In this document: positions 52,791-62,715 of the stretch, piece by piece
Position numbering within the stretch: position 1 is the first letter of the stretch
How the letters are laid out: the number at the start of each line of letters is the position of its first letter
Origin: Chlorogloeopsis sp. ULAP01
GTDB lineage: Bacteria > Cyanobacteriota > Cyanobacteriia > Cyanobacteriales > Nostocaceae
Direction of reading: 5' to 3'
Length of the DNA stretch: 64,000 bases
NCBI RefSeq assembly: GCF_030381805.1
Contig: NZ_JAUDRH010000001.1
Span: 186,001 to 250,000, forward strand
Made by a program: the position numbers and the translations under genes
Notes under the pieces: generated by a model
The model's database searches: none
What the model was told of the DNA's origin: nothing
What the model saw: the letters and a program-made list of their open reading frames with translations, nothing else

Positions 52791-53094
52791 TGGGGTTAAT
52801 TGCGTTAGTTGGTAAAAATAAAGTTAACTAGTTAAGGTCGTTATTAGTGATTTGTCATTGAATAAGAACTTAAACCATTTTGCATTCCTTAGGGACTTCC
52901 AATTAAAAAAACTCCAATTTGTAGTAGAGTGTGTTAGGACGATAGTTCGTAACGCACCATCAACCCTCCCAAAAATGGTAGGTTAGCGAAGCGTAAACCA
53001 CCCTACATTTATTGAATAATTTATTTTTTGGCAATCCCTGTAATCTAGTTACTTTTATTCTTGCCCACCTACTTAATGTTTTACACCTATAAAT
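52791..53094. repeat. Intergenic region with a dispersed TAGGTTAGCG repeat
   Basis: The block from about 52931 to 53010 contains GTTAGGACGATAGTTCG, ATGGTAGGTTAGCGAAGCG and ACCACCCTAC. It resembles the GTAGGGTGCGTTAGG repeat at 29480. No gene is seen. Confidence 0.5.
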
Positions 53095-53955
53095 CTAAAA
53101 CGGTAGATAACCATATTTAATACAACCCCGCAACTGCCCACCCCGCCATGCTAACTCCATTAAACATTGAACTAAGCTAACTTTGTCACGGACTTGCAGT
53201 AGCAGGCGCATCGGTAACATTACTGCTGTTTTAAGTAGGCTTTTCCATGATATCAACTGAGGCATTCCCATTGAGCGATGCTTTTTATACAACAAAGCCT
53301 CTTGACAACCCGTCTTCCATGCACGACGGCATATACTTATAGTGTCGCTACGAAGGCGAAAATGAACAAGTGCGTCTGTGGCTTCATATGGTTTTGCTCC
53401 AGCTTGTTGCAGTCTCCAGCAATAGTCAACATCTTGGAGTTGTAATAGAGTTTCATCAAAGCCACCGATCGCTTTGTGTAATGAACGTCTAACACCCAAA
53501 TTATTACCACTCAGCATTGGCAAATAGGGATGATTATATATTCCACTACCTTCCTCGCATCCAAAAACTTTCACTATCCAAGGCTCATTTAACTTCCAGT
53601 GTTCATCTCGACCTCCAACCAGGTCATACTTAGATAGAGCCTCACCCATTGCTGCTACCCAACCAGGAGCAACCTCGTCATCAGCGTCACAAAATGCTAA
53701 ATATTCTCCCTTGGCAACAAGCGCACTGATGTTGCGAGCGTGTGCAGCTCCAGGTTTATCAGAAGCATCGACAATTTGCAGGTTTGGTAATTTTGCTAGA
53801 TACTCATGAGCGATTTCTAACGTGCGATCGCAAGAACCATTATCGGCAATAATTACTTCCCAAGCTTCAGAATATTCCTGTTTTGCTAGCGCTTCAAGTT
53901 GTACGGCAAGCGTTTTCTCTGCATTGAAACAAGGTACGATCACGCTTAATTTCAT
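53095..53955 (-). CDS. Glycosyltransferase family 2
   Basis: 286 residues. GT-A fold: MKLSVIVPCFNAEKTLAVQL at the start, VIIADNGSCDRT, the metal-binding FCDADDEVAPGW (a D-x-D), and the ED-like LLQLQDVDYCWRL near residue 180. The C-terminal part lacks a clear membrane helix, although the segment about 235-262 is moderately hydrophobic. A processive or single-step sugar transferase acting on cell-surface glycans; the donor cannot be identified. Confidence 0.9.
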   Translation of the reverse strand: MKLSVIVPCFNAEKTLAVQLEALAKQEYSEAWEVIIADNGSCDRTLEIAHEYLAKLPNLQIVDASDKPGAAHARNISALVAKGEYLAFCDADDEVAPGWVAAMGEALSKYDLVGGRDEHWKLNEPWIVKVFGCEEGSGIYNHPYLPMLSGNNLGVRRSLHKAIGGFDETLLQLQDVDYCWRLQQAGAKPYEATDALVHFRLRSDTISICRRAWKTGCQEALLYKKHRSMGMPQLISWKSLLKTAVMLPMRLLLQVRDKVSLVQCLMELAWRGGQLRGCIKYGYLPF

Positions 53956-54233
53956 AACTAATTACATTCCTAACCAAAATTCTGAGTTTGGTCAAAATTT
54001 TCGCGTTAATTTTCTTGATTAGTAAAGCTATATTGTTTATAACAACCTTACTTTCACAATATTATTTGCGATTCACTTTTACCATACACAAATATTTTTC
54101 ATTGGCAGGACAAAATTAATTAGAAATTAATTCTGAATGTTAATTAACATTCACTCATTTCTCATTTTTGTTTATACTTAAGTATAATAAGCATCAAAAA
54201 TCACGAGTAATCAAAAAATACTATGTGTCAATT

Positions 54234-55409
54234 TTATGGTGATGCTAATATAACTTTCCGGACTGATTGAGCTATTTTATGCCAATCAAAATTAGCAACT
54301 GCATATTGATAGCAATCTTCTCTTGAAGGTATTGGTACTTTTGTCAATAGTACTTGTTCTAATCTTTCTGCAATAGCTGAGGCATCAGTAGAAGATGTAA
54401 TTAACTGAGGTGAAAATGGCTCTACAATTTCTGGCATTCCACCCACGGGAGTACACACGACGGGAGTACCACATGCCAGGGATTCTACTATCGCCAATCC
54501 AAAACCCTCAAAAGACTGACTGGGCATTACAGTTAGATCAGCCGCTTGATAAGCTATTGGTAATTGCTCATCGGGTAAAAACCCTAAAAATTTGACATGG
54601 TTGTTCAGTCCTAGTTCTGTTGCTAGCTCCTGTAGTGATTGTTGCATATGACCGCGACCGGCGATCGCCAACCAAAAATCAGGAATTCTTGGCTTAAGTT
54701 TGGCAAGAGCTTCCAGTAATTTATCTATTCCGACTCGGCACACCAAGCGACGGGTTGTAAAAATAATCGGGCGATCTTGTGGCCAGTTTAATTTAGCACG
54801 GGCATCTTGTCGTGATAAATTCATCTGAAATCGATTGATATCAACACCACCAGGAATGATCTGAATTTTGTGCCAGGGAACTTGATATTTTTGGTGTAAT
54901 ATTTGCCCAAATGCTTTGCTAAGGACGATAAAGCGATCGCAGCGATGATAAGTTCTTTTTTCTATTAGCCAATGTTTTAGCAACACACTTGCTTGTTGAT
55001 GAACAACCTCTTGCTTGCTCTCATATGCCCAAGGGCCATGAAAATTATAGGTAATTGGTACTCCTTGAGGCAACAAATTTAAAATCGGAAAGCTATATAA
55101 TGCAAAATGTAAATTAATTGCATCTGGCTTGCTCATCCTTGTTTTTTTGAAGTTATTGTGAATAGACCAGAGTCTTTGCAAAATAGGAGCATCTGGTGAA
55201 GCCAGGTTAGTTAATTTAATCAGCGAATTTGGTTCAGCTTCCGGTAAACCAACTCCACACACTTCAACACGATCTTGATTTGCAGCTAATTTCTGAGTTA
55301 GCTCATAAACATATCTTTCTAACCCTCCGGGTGTTTTGGGAAACCAACCAGATCCCACACAAAGAATATATGCAGAGACTAAAGCATCGTTTTCTTGGTT
55401 ACTTTTCAC
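54234..55409 (-). CDS. Glycosyltransferase family 4
   Basis: 391 residues if it starts at the GTG at 55409, which has GGAG eight bases upstream; a TTG at 55496 would add 29 Lys-rich residues that do not fit. N-terminal SAYILCVGSGWFPKTPGGLE, NFHGPWAYESK, IQIIPGGVDINRF, a donor strand IIFTTRRLVCRVGIDKLLEA and the C-terminal SQSFEGFGLAIVESLACGTP. The usual Gly of the TTRRLVxRMG motif is kept as RLVCRVG. Same strand as the two other transferases. Confidence 0.9.
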   Translation of the reverse strand: MKSNQENDALVSAYILCVGSGWFPKTPGGLERYVYELTQKLAANQDRVEVCGVGLPEAEPNSLIKLTNLASPDAPILQRLWSIHNNFKKTRMSKPDAINLHFALYSFPILNLLPQGVPITYNFHGPWAYESKQEVVHQQASVLLKHWLIEKRTYHRCDRFIVLSKAFGQILHQKYQVPWHKIQIIPGGVDINRFQMNLSRQDARAKLNWPQDRPIIFTTRRLVCRVGIDKLLEALAKLKPRIPDFWLAIAGRGHMQQSLQELATELGLNNHVKFLGFLPDEQLPIAYQAADLTVMPSQSFEGFGLAIVESLACGTPVVCTPVGGMPEIVEPFSPQLITSSTDASAIAERLEQVLLTKVPIPSREDCYQYAVANFDWHKIAQSVRKVILASP

Positions 55410-56212
55410 CTCTTGTTCTCCAATGATCCCAATGATCCACTGCTTGTCTTTATATTTGTTTTTACTGATTTTTACCACCTTTTTTGAAAATTGCAAGGCT
55501 TGGGTGGTGACTCTACTGATATTCTCTGATTGTAGATATTCTCAGTAATTAAAACAGTAAAACCATAGATAGATTTTTAGAATAATTTCTATCTAATTAC
55601 AGATGATTTTTTCCTAAAAATACACTGGAATCTATATCTTTTCTATATTCTACTATTAATAGTGAATGAAAATTCCGAAGATTGGCTTCAGAATATTTTC
55701 TTCATCGTCCTAAATTATAGCAACATACAAATCTATTCTCTCTGAATAAAAGTAAAAACTCGAAAAAACATAAATTGTGTTTAATTGAATAATCTATATT
55801 ATATCCAATTTAAAATTACCACTATTATGTCATCCATAGTTTAAAACTTAATTATGAAGAGAATGTGATCGTCAAATTACTTATACAAATATACCGAGAA
55901 AATAAAAGACTTCAGTATGTTTTTTTTGAAATCAGATAAATTTAAAATAAAAAAATAATGTATTTTTTATAAAGTTTATGTAAACTAACATTTACGCTCC
56001 GGAATGTTGGATATTTTGTATAAGAATATGATTAAAGATGCTAATTATCAATACTGTTAGTAACGACAAGAATATAATTTCAGTATAGATTTATTAGGTA
56101 TAATCAGCAACTAAGAATCATAAAATAAAATCAATAAATACTATTGAAAAGTTATTAAATTCTAGTTGTGATGATTTTTTATTTGCAGATATTGTTTTGT
56201 AATTAACTAGAT
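55410..56212. other. Very AT-rich intergenic region
   Basis: About 800 bp between divergent genes, with long runs of A and T and no coding frame with family features. The promoters of the glycosyltransferase and of the beta-propeller gene should lie here; an unusually long 5' leader for the latter is possible. No clear repeats. Confidence 0.4.
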
Positions 56213-58654
56213 ATGAACAATAAATTGCTACGTTCTCTCAGCAAATTCAGCCGAAAGCAACTCAGCAGAATGCAATTTATCTCTCGGCAAATCAAGAATT
56301 TGGTTTGGGCTAGGAATTTCCGATCTCATCAAAATTTCAAGTTTTTCCTTAGTCTAATTCTTGGAATCACAACTGCAATTGTAGTTGCAATGTACGTAAC
56401 TGCGGATGTTACACCTAAAAATGTAACAGCAAAAACAACACTTGCAAAGGTGACTGCCGAAGCTATACCGGAAAACTTGACTACTGAAGTTACGCCTGAA
56501 AGTGTGATTGCTGAAGCTACACCTGAAAACTTGACTACTGAAGTTACGCCTGAAAGTGTGATTGCTGAAGCTACACCTGAAAGTATAACTGCGGAAGTTA
56601 TGGCTGAAAATTTAACTACGCAGATTGCAGCTGCTGCTAACACTTACAAAACTTCTTGGATTGGTAATTCTTTTAGCGGTGGTCAAAAGTGGGTACAAAT
56701 AAACGTACATGATATATATGTTACTCCTGATGGTACTGTCTATACTAATACGACGTGGGATGAAGCAGGACGAGAAGTTGGAATTTACAAAAATGGAGAT
56801 GTTATAGGCAAAGCCGATCAAACTCATGGATGGGGAAGAATAGGCGGAGTCGCGATCGCTGTAGATACAAAATATATGTATGTGGCGATGCACCAGTATC
56901 CTGAAGGTAAACCAGGAGAAGATTATCCTCCCAAAGGAACTGAGTGGCATTGTATTCGACGCTATAACTTATCAGGAGAGCCTGCGCCTTTTCCGGGTGG
57001 GCGTGGCTGGGATAAAAGTATGTTAATCGTCAGTACTGCCAAAAAAGGCGAAGTGACTGGGTTGGCAATTGCAAATGATCTCTTGTACGCAAGCGACAAA
57101 TTAGCCAATCGTGTCCGCGTTTACAATAAGGCTACGATGAAGGAAATACGTAACTTTGCAGTTCCAAATCCAGGCAAGATAAAGATTGATAAAAAAGGAA
57201 ATTTGTGGATTCTGCAACACAAAATTCAACACAAAAATGACAAAACCCCTGTCAAACTTCTCCACTATTCTCCAACAGGAAAGCAGTTACCTGTAGGAAT
57301 TGCAGATATAGTTGAACCATCAGCGATCGCCATTGATAATCAAGGTAGACTATTAGTAGCAGACAACGGGCCGCGTCAGCAAATCCTATTTTATGACATT
57401 ACAAATAAGCCAAAACAGGTTGGCACTTTTGGTATTAAAGGTGGTATTTATGCAGGCAATCGCGGTGAAATTGGAGATTTAAAACTTTACGGTATTAGCG
57501 GAGTCGGTACAGATGCAGCAGGAAATATCTACATTAGTAATGTTGCTTTTGGTTACAATGGCTCAGGTACAGATTTGCGGGCATTTACTCCAGCAGGAAA
57601 ATTAAAGTGGCAATTACTTGGTCTAGAATTTGTAGATAGTGCTGATGCCGATCCTGGTACTGATGCGGTAGATGTATATACTAAAGAAGAACATTTCACG
57701 ATGGACTACCGTCAAGGTAGCGGTAAAGACTGGCGTTACAAAGGATACACATTAGATAAATTCCGCTATCCGAACGATCCAAGACTACACATGACGCCTT
57801 CAGCCGCTTTTGTTCGTCGCATTCAAGGAAAACGTCTTTTGTATATGTCTGCGGATATGATGGCAGAACGGTTGTTAGCCTATCGTTTTGATGGAGAAAT
57901 AGCTGTTCCGTGCGGTATTTTTTCTAAAATTAGCAGTGATTGGCCGACTAATCAGTCAATTAAAGGTAGTTGGCTATGGCAGGATATGAACGGTGATGGT
58001 TCGATGCAGGCTAATGAATATCAAAGCCTGGGTGAGGACGATAGTTCTGTTTGGGGTTGGGAAATTGATAGCAAAGGAGATGTTTGGCAAGCAGCAGAAG
58101 CTGGCTATATCAAACACTATCGTTCACAAGGATTGAATTCTCATGGTTGCCCTGTTTACAGCCGCACTGCGGTAGAAAAAATTCCCATGCCAGCACCTTT
58201 GAAAACCCCAACTAGGATCAAGTATATTCCCGAACAAGATGTGATGTACTTGTCGGGCTATACAGGCGATCGCCCCAACGTAGATGGTGATTGGGGATTG
58301 GCAGGTACAGAAATAATCCGCTACGACAACTGGAGCAAAAACAGAAATGTGCGCTGGCGAATACCTTTGCCTTATGAACCCCATCGCGATCCGAAATTGC
58401 ACATGAAAGCGATTGATATAACTGGCGACAGAGTTTTTGCCGTTAGTAGTAAAACCGCAGAAGTTTTTGTTTATGATGCGAAGACAGGAGCGCCAGTAAT
58501 ACAATTAAAACCCGGCCCGGAAGTTTTTGGCGAAAGTGGCTGGATTGACATACCTTATGGCATCCGCGCTTTTCGTCGCTCAAACGGTGAGTACTTAGTA
58601 TTTGTGGAAGAAAATTCTAAAGCGAAAGTGCTGATGTATCGGGTATCGGCTTAG
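56213..58654 (+). CDS. Secreted or membrane-anchored beta-propeller (NHL-like) protein
   Basis: 813 residues. An N-terminal Arg/Lys-rich segment (1-42) precedes a hydrophobic helix (about 44-62), then a Thr/Glu/Pro repeat region (about 83-137) of 9-residue units (TPENLTTEV, TPESVIAEA). From about 150 the protein reads as a propeller with NHL-like blades: INVHDIYVTPDGTVYTNTTW, VTGLAIANDLLYASDKLANR, SAIAIDNQGRLLVADNGPRQ, GISGVGTDAAGNIYISN. An EF-hand-like loop, DMNGDGSMQANE, lies near 600. It is probably exported and surface-exposed, possibly carbohydrate-related given its glycosyltransferase neighbours. Function unknown. Confidence 0.75.
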   Translation: MNNKLLRSLSKFSRKQLSRMQFISRQIKNLVWARNFRSHQNFKFFLSLILGITTAIVVAMYVTADVTPKNVTAKTTLAKVTAEAIPENLTTEVTPESVIAEATPENLTTEVTPESVIAEATPESITAEVMAENLTTQIAAAANTYKTSWIGNSFSGGQKWVQINVHDIYVTPDGTVYTNTTWDEAGREVGIYKNGDVIGKADQTHGWGRIGGVAIAVDTKYMYVAMHQYPEGKPGEDYPPKGTEWHCIRRYNLSGEPAPFPGGRGWDKSMLIVSTAKKGEVTGLAIANDLLYASDKLANRVRVYNKATMKEIRNFAVPNPGKIKIDKKGNLWILQHKIQHKNDKTPVKLLHYSPTGKQLPVGIADIVEPSAIAIDNQGRLLVADNGPRQQILFYDITNKPKQVGTFGIKGGIYAGNRGEIGDLKLYGISGVGTDAAGNIYISNVAFGYNGSGTDLRAFTPAGKLKWQLLGLEFVDSADADPGTDAVDVYTKEEHFTMDYRQGSGKDWRYKGYTLDKFRYPNDPRLHMTPSAAFVRRIQGKRLLYMSADMMAERLLAYRFDGEIAVPCGIFSKISSDWPTNQSIKGSWLWQDMNGDGSMQANEYQSLGEDDSSVWGWEIDSKGDVWQAAEAGYIKHYRSQGLNSHGCPVYSRTAVEKIPMPAPLKTPTRIKYIPEQDVMYLSGYTGDRPNVDGDWGLAGTEIIRYDNWSKNRNVRWRIPLPYEPHRDPKLHMKAIDITGDRVFAVSSKTAEVFVYDAKTGAPVIQLKPGPEVFGESGWIDIPYGIRAFRRSNGEYLVFVEENSKAKVLMYRVSA
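56459..56600 (+). repeat. 54-bp tandem repeat within the beta-propeller gene
   Basis: Copies at 56459-56512, 56513-56566 and a partial copy from 56567. The first two differ at two or three positions near their start. Each unit encodes two 9-residue repeats, ATPENLTTEV and TPESVIAEA. Such in-frame repeats change copy number readily and form a flexible, extracellular stalk-like linker here. Confidence 0.9.
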
Positions 58655-58727
58655 GCGATAGGGGACAGGGGACAGATCAGTAAAATATTCCTGTAACCTA
58701 TAATCTATAACCTGTAACCTCATCGCC

Positions 58728-59711
58728 ATGTCCACATCTGCCACTAACAGTCAAGACACAGCGGCTATCCAAGCAGCACAAAAAGGAGTTGCTATATGCG
58801 ATCGCTCTCATTGGGGGCGCATTAAAGTTTCTGATGACGATCGCCTCCGCTTTTTGCACAATCAAAGCACTAATGATTTTCAAACACTAAAACCAAATCA
58901 AGGTTGCGATACAGTTTTCGTGACATCCACCGCCCGCACAATTGACTTAGTAACAGCCTATGTAATAGAAGATGCTGTGCTACTATTGGTTTCGCCAAAT
59001 CGGCGTGATTTTTTGATGCAATGGCTAGATCGCTACATTTTCTTCGCTGACAAAGTACAGTTAACCGATGTTACCGATGAAACCGCTACTTTTAGCTTGA
59101 TGGGGCCGAAAAGTGATGAAATTGTAGAAAAGCTTGGTGGTGAGGCAATTATCGGTCAAGCTTATGGAAATCACCTAAGTGTCGATGGGATATGTGTAGC
59201 TGTTGGTAGTGGCTTGGCTTCTTTTGGATACACTTTGATTTTGCCAGTTGCTTTAAAAGAAACAGTTTGGAACAAAATTGTTGAGTTGGGTGCAGTACCA
59301 ATGAGCGAGCGCGCTTGGGAAGAATTGCGAATTACTCAAGGACGCCCTGCGCCAGAACACGAACTAACTGATGATTATAATCCCTTAGAAGCGGGTTTAT
59401 GGCAGACAATTTCGTTTAATAAAGGTTGCTACATCGGACAAGAAACTATCGCTCGTTTAAATACTTATAAAGGTGTAAAACAGCACCTCTGGGGTATACA
59501 CTTAAATGCTGGTGTTGAACCAGGAACAACAATTACAGCCGGGGATGAAAAAGTAGGCAAGCTAACTAGTATTACGGAAACTGCGGAAGGTTATCGTGGT
59601 TTAGGATACATTCGCAGCAAAGCAGGTGGAGCGGGTTTGCAAGTGCAAGTTGGAGAAGTTGCGGGTGAAATAGTAGAAATTCCCTTTGTTTCTCATGAGT
59701 ATCCGGAATGA
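58728..59711 (+). CDS. YgfZ/GcvT-like folate-binding protein
   Basis: 327 residues. The YgfZ signature is NKGCYIGQET, with the Cys conserved in the group, after LEAGLWQTISF. The N-terminal half has the GcvT-like fold (LRFLHNQSTNDFQTLKPNQG). YgfZ/IbaG-linked proteins use folate and help assemble or repair iron-sulfur clusters, for example in MiaB. The protein lacks the zinc and lipoate-transfer context of true GcvT, and no glycine cleavage genes are near. The gene is 73 bp after the beta-propeller gene on the same strand. Confidence 0.88.
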   Translation: MSTSATNSQDTAAIQAAQKGVAICDRSHWGRIKVSDDDRLRFLHNQSTNDFQTLKPNQGCDTVFVTSTARTIDLVTAYVIEDAVLLLVSPNRRDFLMQWLDRYIFFADKVQLTDVTDETATFSLMGPKSDEIVEKLGGEAIIGQAYGNHLSVDGICVAVGSGLASFGYTLILPVALKETVWNKIVELGAVPMSERAWEELRITQGRPAPEHELTDDYNPLEAGLWQTISFNKGCYIGQETIARLNTYKGVKQHLWGIHLNAGVEPGTTITAGDEKVGKLTSITETAEGYRGLGYIRSKAGGAGLQVQVGEVAGEIVEIPFVSHEYPE

Positions 59712-59845
59712 TGGGGATTGGGAAGAGGACAAGGGGACACGAGGATACGGAGTTGGGGAAGTGATAAGAGTAAATTCTTCCCCATCTTTCCCATCTTCCC
59801 TATCTCCCTCATCTGTTCCTTTCCCACTCCTCTTCCTAGTCCCTC
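59712..59845. repeat. Purine-pyrimidine repeat stretch
   Basis: GGGAAGAGGACAAGGGGACA on the left and CCCATCTTTCCCATCTTCCC on the right form a polypurine-polypyrimidine pair that could fold back. Located between convergent genes, so it may act as a terminator. No gene. Confidence 0.5.
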
Positions 59846-60601
59846 TTAAAATGGAATAAAAATAGCTTCTTCTCTATCCCATCCCACACCCTGACAAAAA
59901 TCATCTATCCAAGCAGCAAAATTAAAAATTTTCTGAATCGAAAATGAGTTAACATTATCCTGAAATTCTCTCAGTGGCATTTTCACAAGCTTATCTTTAC
60001 TTTCCACCTCGCTGACAATAATTGCAGGTAAAGATTCAAATTCGCTTTCTACTTCGTTAGCAACGGCGACTGATGGCAAGGCTGTGCAGTTACTTTCCTC
60101 AAAGTAGCTGGTAAGTACTATCGATGAAACGGCTTCAGCGTGACTTTCCCTCCTGCTAATTAATCTCAGTAATGGAGCAGGTTTGTTGTTGTCACCTTTT
60201 GCGATCATTGTTAATGAAGGCAAAGGATATAGCTTGCGATCGCCTAAATTTCTATGGCTAGACTTTTCAGGAAGTATACTCATCACAGCAGAATCATCAG
60301 CATCTTGGTGTTCATCTGCATTTTCTTCTTCAATTAAATGCAAATGCTCTTCCGGATTAAAATTGAGATTTAAAGCTGCAACGATGCGATCGGGATTCCT
60401 ATTTAATTCCAACAAAAAAGGCAGAACTTCATCCAACTGTGGCTCCAAAACTGACAAAGTCGCCAAAATAAAATCAGAGGAAGGACGACGGTGACCATTA
60501 TAAGTGCCCCAGATACGCATTTTTATCAACCAGGGACGATTTTTATAATAGTACTTTACCCATTTTATTTTTAAAGATTCACGTAGCTGCTCAATATTCA
60601 T
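59846..60601 (-). CDS. DUF5331-domain protein
   Basis: 251 residues from the ATG at 60601 (MNIEQLRESLKIKWVKYYYK); an upstream start at 60625 would add eight residues. The N-terminal 100 residues match the cyanobacterial DUF5331: WLIKMRIWGTYNGHRRPSSD and LATLSVLEPQLDEVLPFLLE. The rest (about 100-250) is acidic and probably disordered, apart from a Trp/Phe-rich end (KIFNFAAWIDDFCQGVGWDR). Function unknown. Confidence 0.8.
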   Translation of the reverse strand: MNIEQLRESLKIKWVKYYYKNRPWLIKMRIWGTYNGHRRPSSDFILATLSVLEPQLDEVLPFLLELNRNPDRIVAALNLNFNPEEHLHLIEEENADEHQDADDSAVMSILPEKSSHRNLGDRKLYPLPSLTMIAKGDNNKPAPLLRLISRRESHAEAVSSIVLTSYFEESNCTALPSVAVANEVESEFESLPAIIVSEVESKDKLVKMPLREFQDNVNSFSIQKIFNFAAWIDDFCQGVGWDREEAIFIPF

Positions 60602-60657
60602 GAGATATCTCGATTCAGTCAACAAAAGTGCAGACTTCTATCGGCTAATAATAGTCC

Positions 60658-60984
60658 TTATTCCTGGGAATGAAACCGATAATAAAGCATCTTTGTCACT
60701 TTTTGATTGCCTAACAAATGCTGTTCGACTACCAAAGGCACTTCATCTGGACGGACGCCACTATACCAGATCATATCTGGTAACACCAGCACCATAGGCC
60801 CATTACCACATTGTCCTAAACAGCTGCTACCCATTACCGTTACCTCAGGGATGGACATAGCCTCAAAAGCTGCTAATACTTTAGCAGCACCTTGTTTGCG
60901 GCAGGTGCGATTTTGGCAGATACGTACACATCGATTAGAAACAGGAGGTGTTGCAGGAGAGTTTGATGGTTGAGTGCTAGTCAT
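60658..60984 (-). CDS. Thioredoxin-like [2Fe-2S] ferredoxin
   Basis: 108 residues. Cluster ligands are probably Cys23, Cys28, Cys55 and Cys59 (RICQNRTCRK and SSCLGQCGNGP), the pattern of the thioredoxin-like [2Fe-2S] domain also found in NuoE and HoxE. Cys19 is an extra residue. An N-terminal Ser/Pro/Thr tail precedes the domain. The role is electron transfer, partner unknown. It lies on the same strand as cysK but 111 bp downstream of it, behind a palindromic repeat. Confidence 0.88.
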   Translation of the reverse strand: MTSTQPSNSPATPPVSNRCVRICQNRTCRKQGAAKVLAAFEAMSIPEVTVMGSSCLGQCGNGPMVLVLPDMIWYSGVRPDEVPLVVEQHLLGNQKVTKMLYYRFHSQE

Positions 60985-61017
60985 TTGTCAATAAGCAAGA
61001 GTAGATGTCAATACTAG

Positions 61018-61037
61018 AGACGCGATTAATCGCGTCT
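61018..61037. repeat. AGACGCGATT palindrome
   Basis: A perfect 20-bp palindrome, AGACGCGATTAATCGCGTCT, between cysK and the ferredoxin gene. TAGAGACGCG-type palindromes recur in cyanobacterial intergenic DNA, and a half copy is at 23010-23021. It may act as a terminator. Confidence 0.6.
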
Positions 61038-61095
61038 GTACAAAAGTCAAAAGTCCAGAGTTCCTTGCTATTGACCAATAACTAATGACTAATGA

Positions 61096-62070
61096 CTATT
61101 CTGTTAATAACCCTTTTGATTGTAACCATTCACGGTTAAAGATGCGTGACTGGTAACGGGAACCGCTATCACACAAGATGGTAACAATAGTGTGTCCTGG
61201 CCCCATTTGCTTGGCAAGGGCAACAGCGGCAGCAACATTGATACCAGTAGAACCACCCATAAATAAGCCATCTTTCTGCAACAGTTGATAAACTACCCGT
61301 ATAGCTTCCTGATCATCAATCTGAATAGCATCATCTGCTGGTGCGCCTTCCATGTTCGCAGTGATACGGCTATTTCCGATGCCCTCAGTAATTGAATTGC
61401 CTTCTATGTGGATATCACCAGTTTTAATATAGCTATAAAGACCGCTACCCATTGGATCGGCAACTACGCATTTGATTTCCGGATTTTTTTCTTTCAAGAA
61501 CATGGACACACCCGCATATGTGCCGCCAGTTCCGGTGGATGCAACCCAAGCGTCTACTGTACCATCTGTTTGCTTCCAAATTTCGGGGCCTGTAGTTTCG
61601 TAGTGGGCGTGACGGTTAGCTAAATTATCAAACTGATTTGCCCAGATGGCGTTTTCCATCTCAGCGGCAATTCTGCCAGATAGCTTAACGTAGTTGTTAG
61701 GATCTTTGTAAGGCACAGCAGGAACCGGACGAACTTCTGCACCTAATGCCCTTAAAGCATCCATCTTTTCTTGCGACTGGGTATTAGGAATAATAATCAA
61801 GCATTTATAGCCTTTGGCATTGCAGATATGAGCCAATCCAATGCCAGTATTTCCCGCAGTTCCTTCTACTACTGTACCACCAGGTTTAATTAAGCCTTTT
61901 TTTTCCGCATCTTCAATGATATAAAGTGCAGCACGATCTTTCACAGAACCTCCAGGATTGAGAAATTCTGCCTTAGCGAGAATTTCGCAACCAGTCTCTT
62001 CACTGAAGCTATTTAAGCGAATCAGGGGTGTGTTGCCAACGGTGCCTACAAAGCCGTTCTTAATATCCAT
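61096..62070 (-). CDS. cysK: Cysteine synthase A (O-acetylserine sulfhydrylase)
   Basis: 324 residues. PLP Schiff-base Lys44 in PGGSVKDRAAL, asparagine loop VEGTAGNTGIGLA, phosphate-binding STGTGGTYAGVS and C-terminal GGSTGINVAAAV. It condenses O-acetylserine with sulfide to give cysteine. Length and motifs are typical of CysK; the sequence resembles SrpG-type cyanobacterial enzymes. No cysE or sulfate transport gene is adjacent. It is far from, but on the same broad sulfur theme as, the NIL genes at 42.5 kb. Confidence 0.95.
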   Translation of the reverse strand: MDIKNGFVGTVGNTPLIRLNSFSEETGCEILAKAEFLNPGGSVKDRAALYIIEDAEKKGLIKPGGTVVEGTAGNTGIGLAHICNAKGYKCLIIIPNTQSQEKMDALRALGAEVRPVPAVPYKDPNNYVKLSGRIAAEMENAIWANQFDNLANRHAHYETTGPEIWKQTDGTVDAWVASTGTGGTYAGVSMFLKEKNPEIKCVVADPMGSGLYSYIKTGDIHIEGNSITEGIGNSRITANMEGAPADDAIQIDDQEAIRVVYQLLQKDGLFMGGSTGINVAAAVALAKQMGPGHTIVTILCDSGSRYQSRIFNREWLQSKGLLTE

Positions 62071-62715
62071 TTTGAATTAACCTATGTTTTACTATAAAAA
62101 TTCTTACTTATAGTGGCACTGGGATTGAATGAAGCTTGAGATTATTGCCTAGCGATCGCAGTTCCATTAAAAAATCATGACAAATAGGGCAAACCTTTGC
62201 TGCTGTTGTAAAGAGAGAGCATTCTACCTTTCAAGTTTAATATATCTGATCGCCCTATTCCCTGTTCCCTTGCCTCTACCCGTAACTTTAATTTTGCCTA
62301 ACCATTTATACCAATTATGGATACTTCGATAAGCTCAGTACAAGTTTTGGATTTTAGATTTTGGATGAAAACCATTGATTAATAGGCTACTCCAGAATCT
62401 TGAAACAAAACTCTCGCGTGCAAATTTAGTATTATTGGTGGTTACAGTCTACTTAAGTGGACTTGGGCTATAAGCCAAGAAAGTTATTTCTTGGCGGGCT
62501 AGGCAAGCCAGTACGAGCTTGAGTGCGCTGCCCTTGGAGCGCCTCTAAAAATCTAGTTCAATCCAGGGAATATACTTAAATTTATTGTTTCAAATTAATA
62601 TTATATAGATACGATAATTGCACTGATGGCAGTATAAGTATCTGTAATTTAATTTACATATAAGGCACTACTTAGTGCTGATATTCTTTCATTGTCTTGG
62701 ATGGGATGAACTAGG
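62071..62715. repeat. Repeat-rich intergenic region
   Basis: Holds the 38-bp unit at 62267-62304 also found at 32157-32194, a TTTTGGATTTTAGATTTTGG block (62346-62364), and a palindromic repeat GTCTACTTAAGTGGACTTGGGC (shown in part) near 62448-62470 followed by AGCCAAGAAAGTTATTTCTT. No gene is seen. Confidence 0.65.

Noticed and set aside
56329..56643. Minus-strand frame with Val/Ser/Ala repeats
   Set aside because: It is antisense to the 54-bp repeats of the beta-propeller gene.
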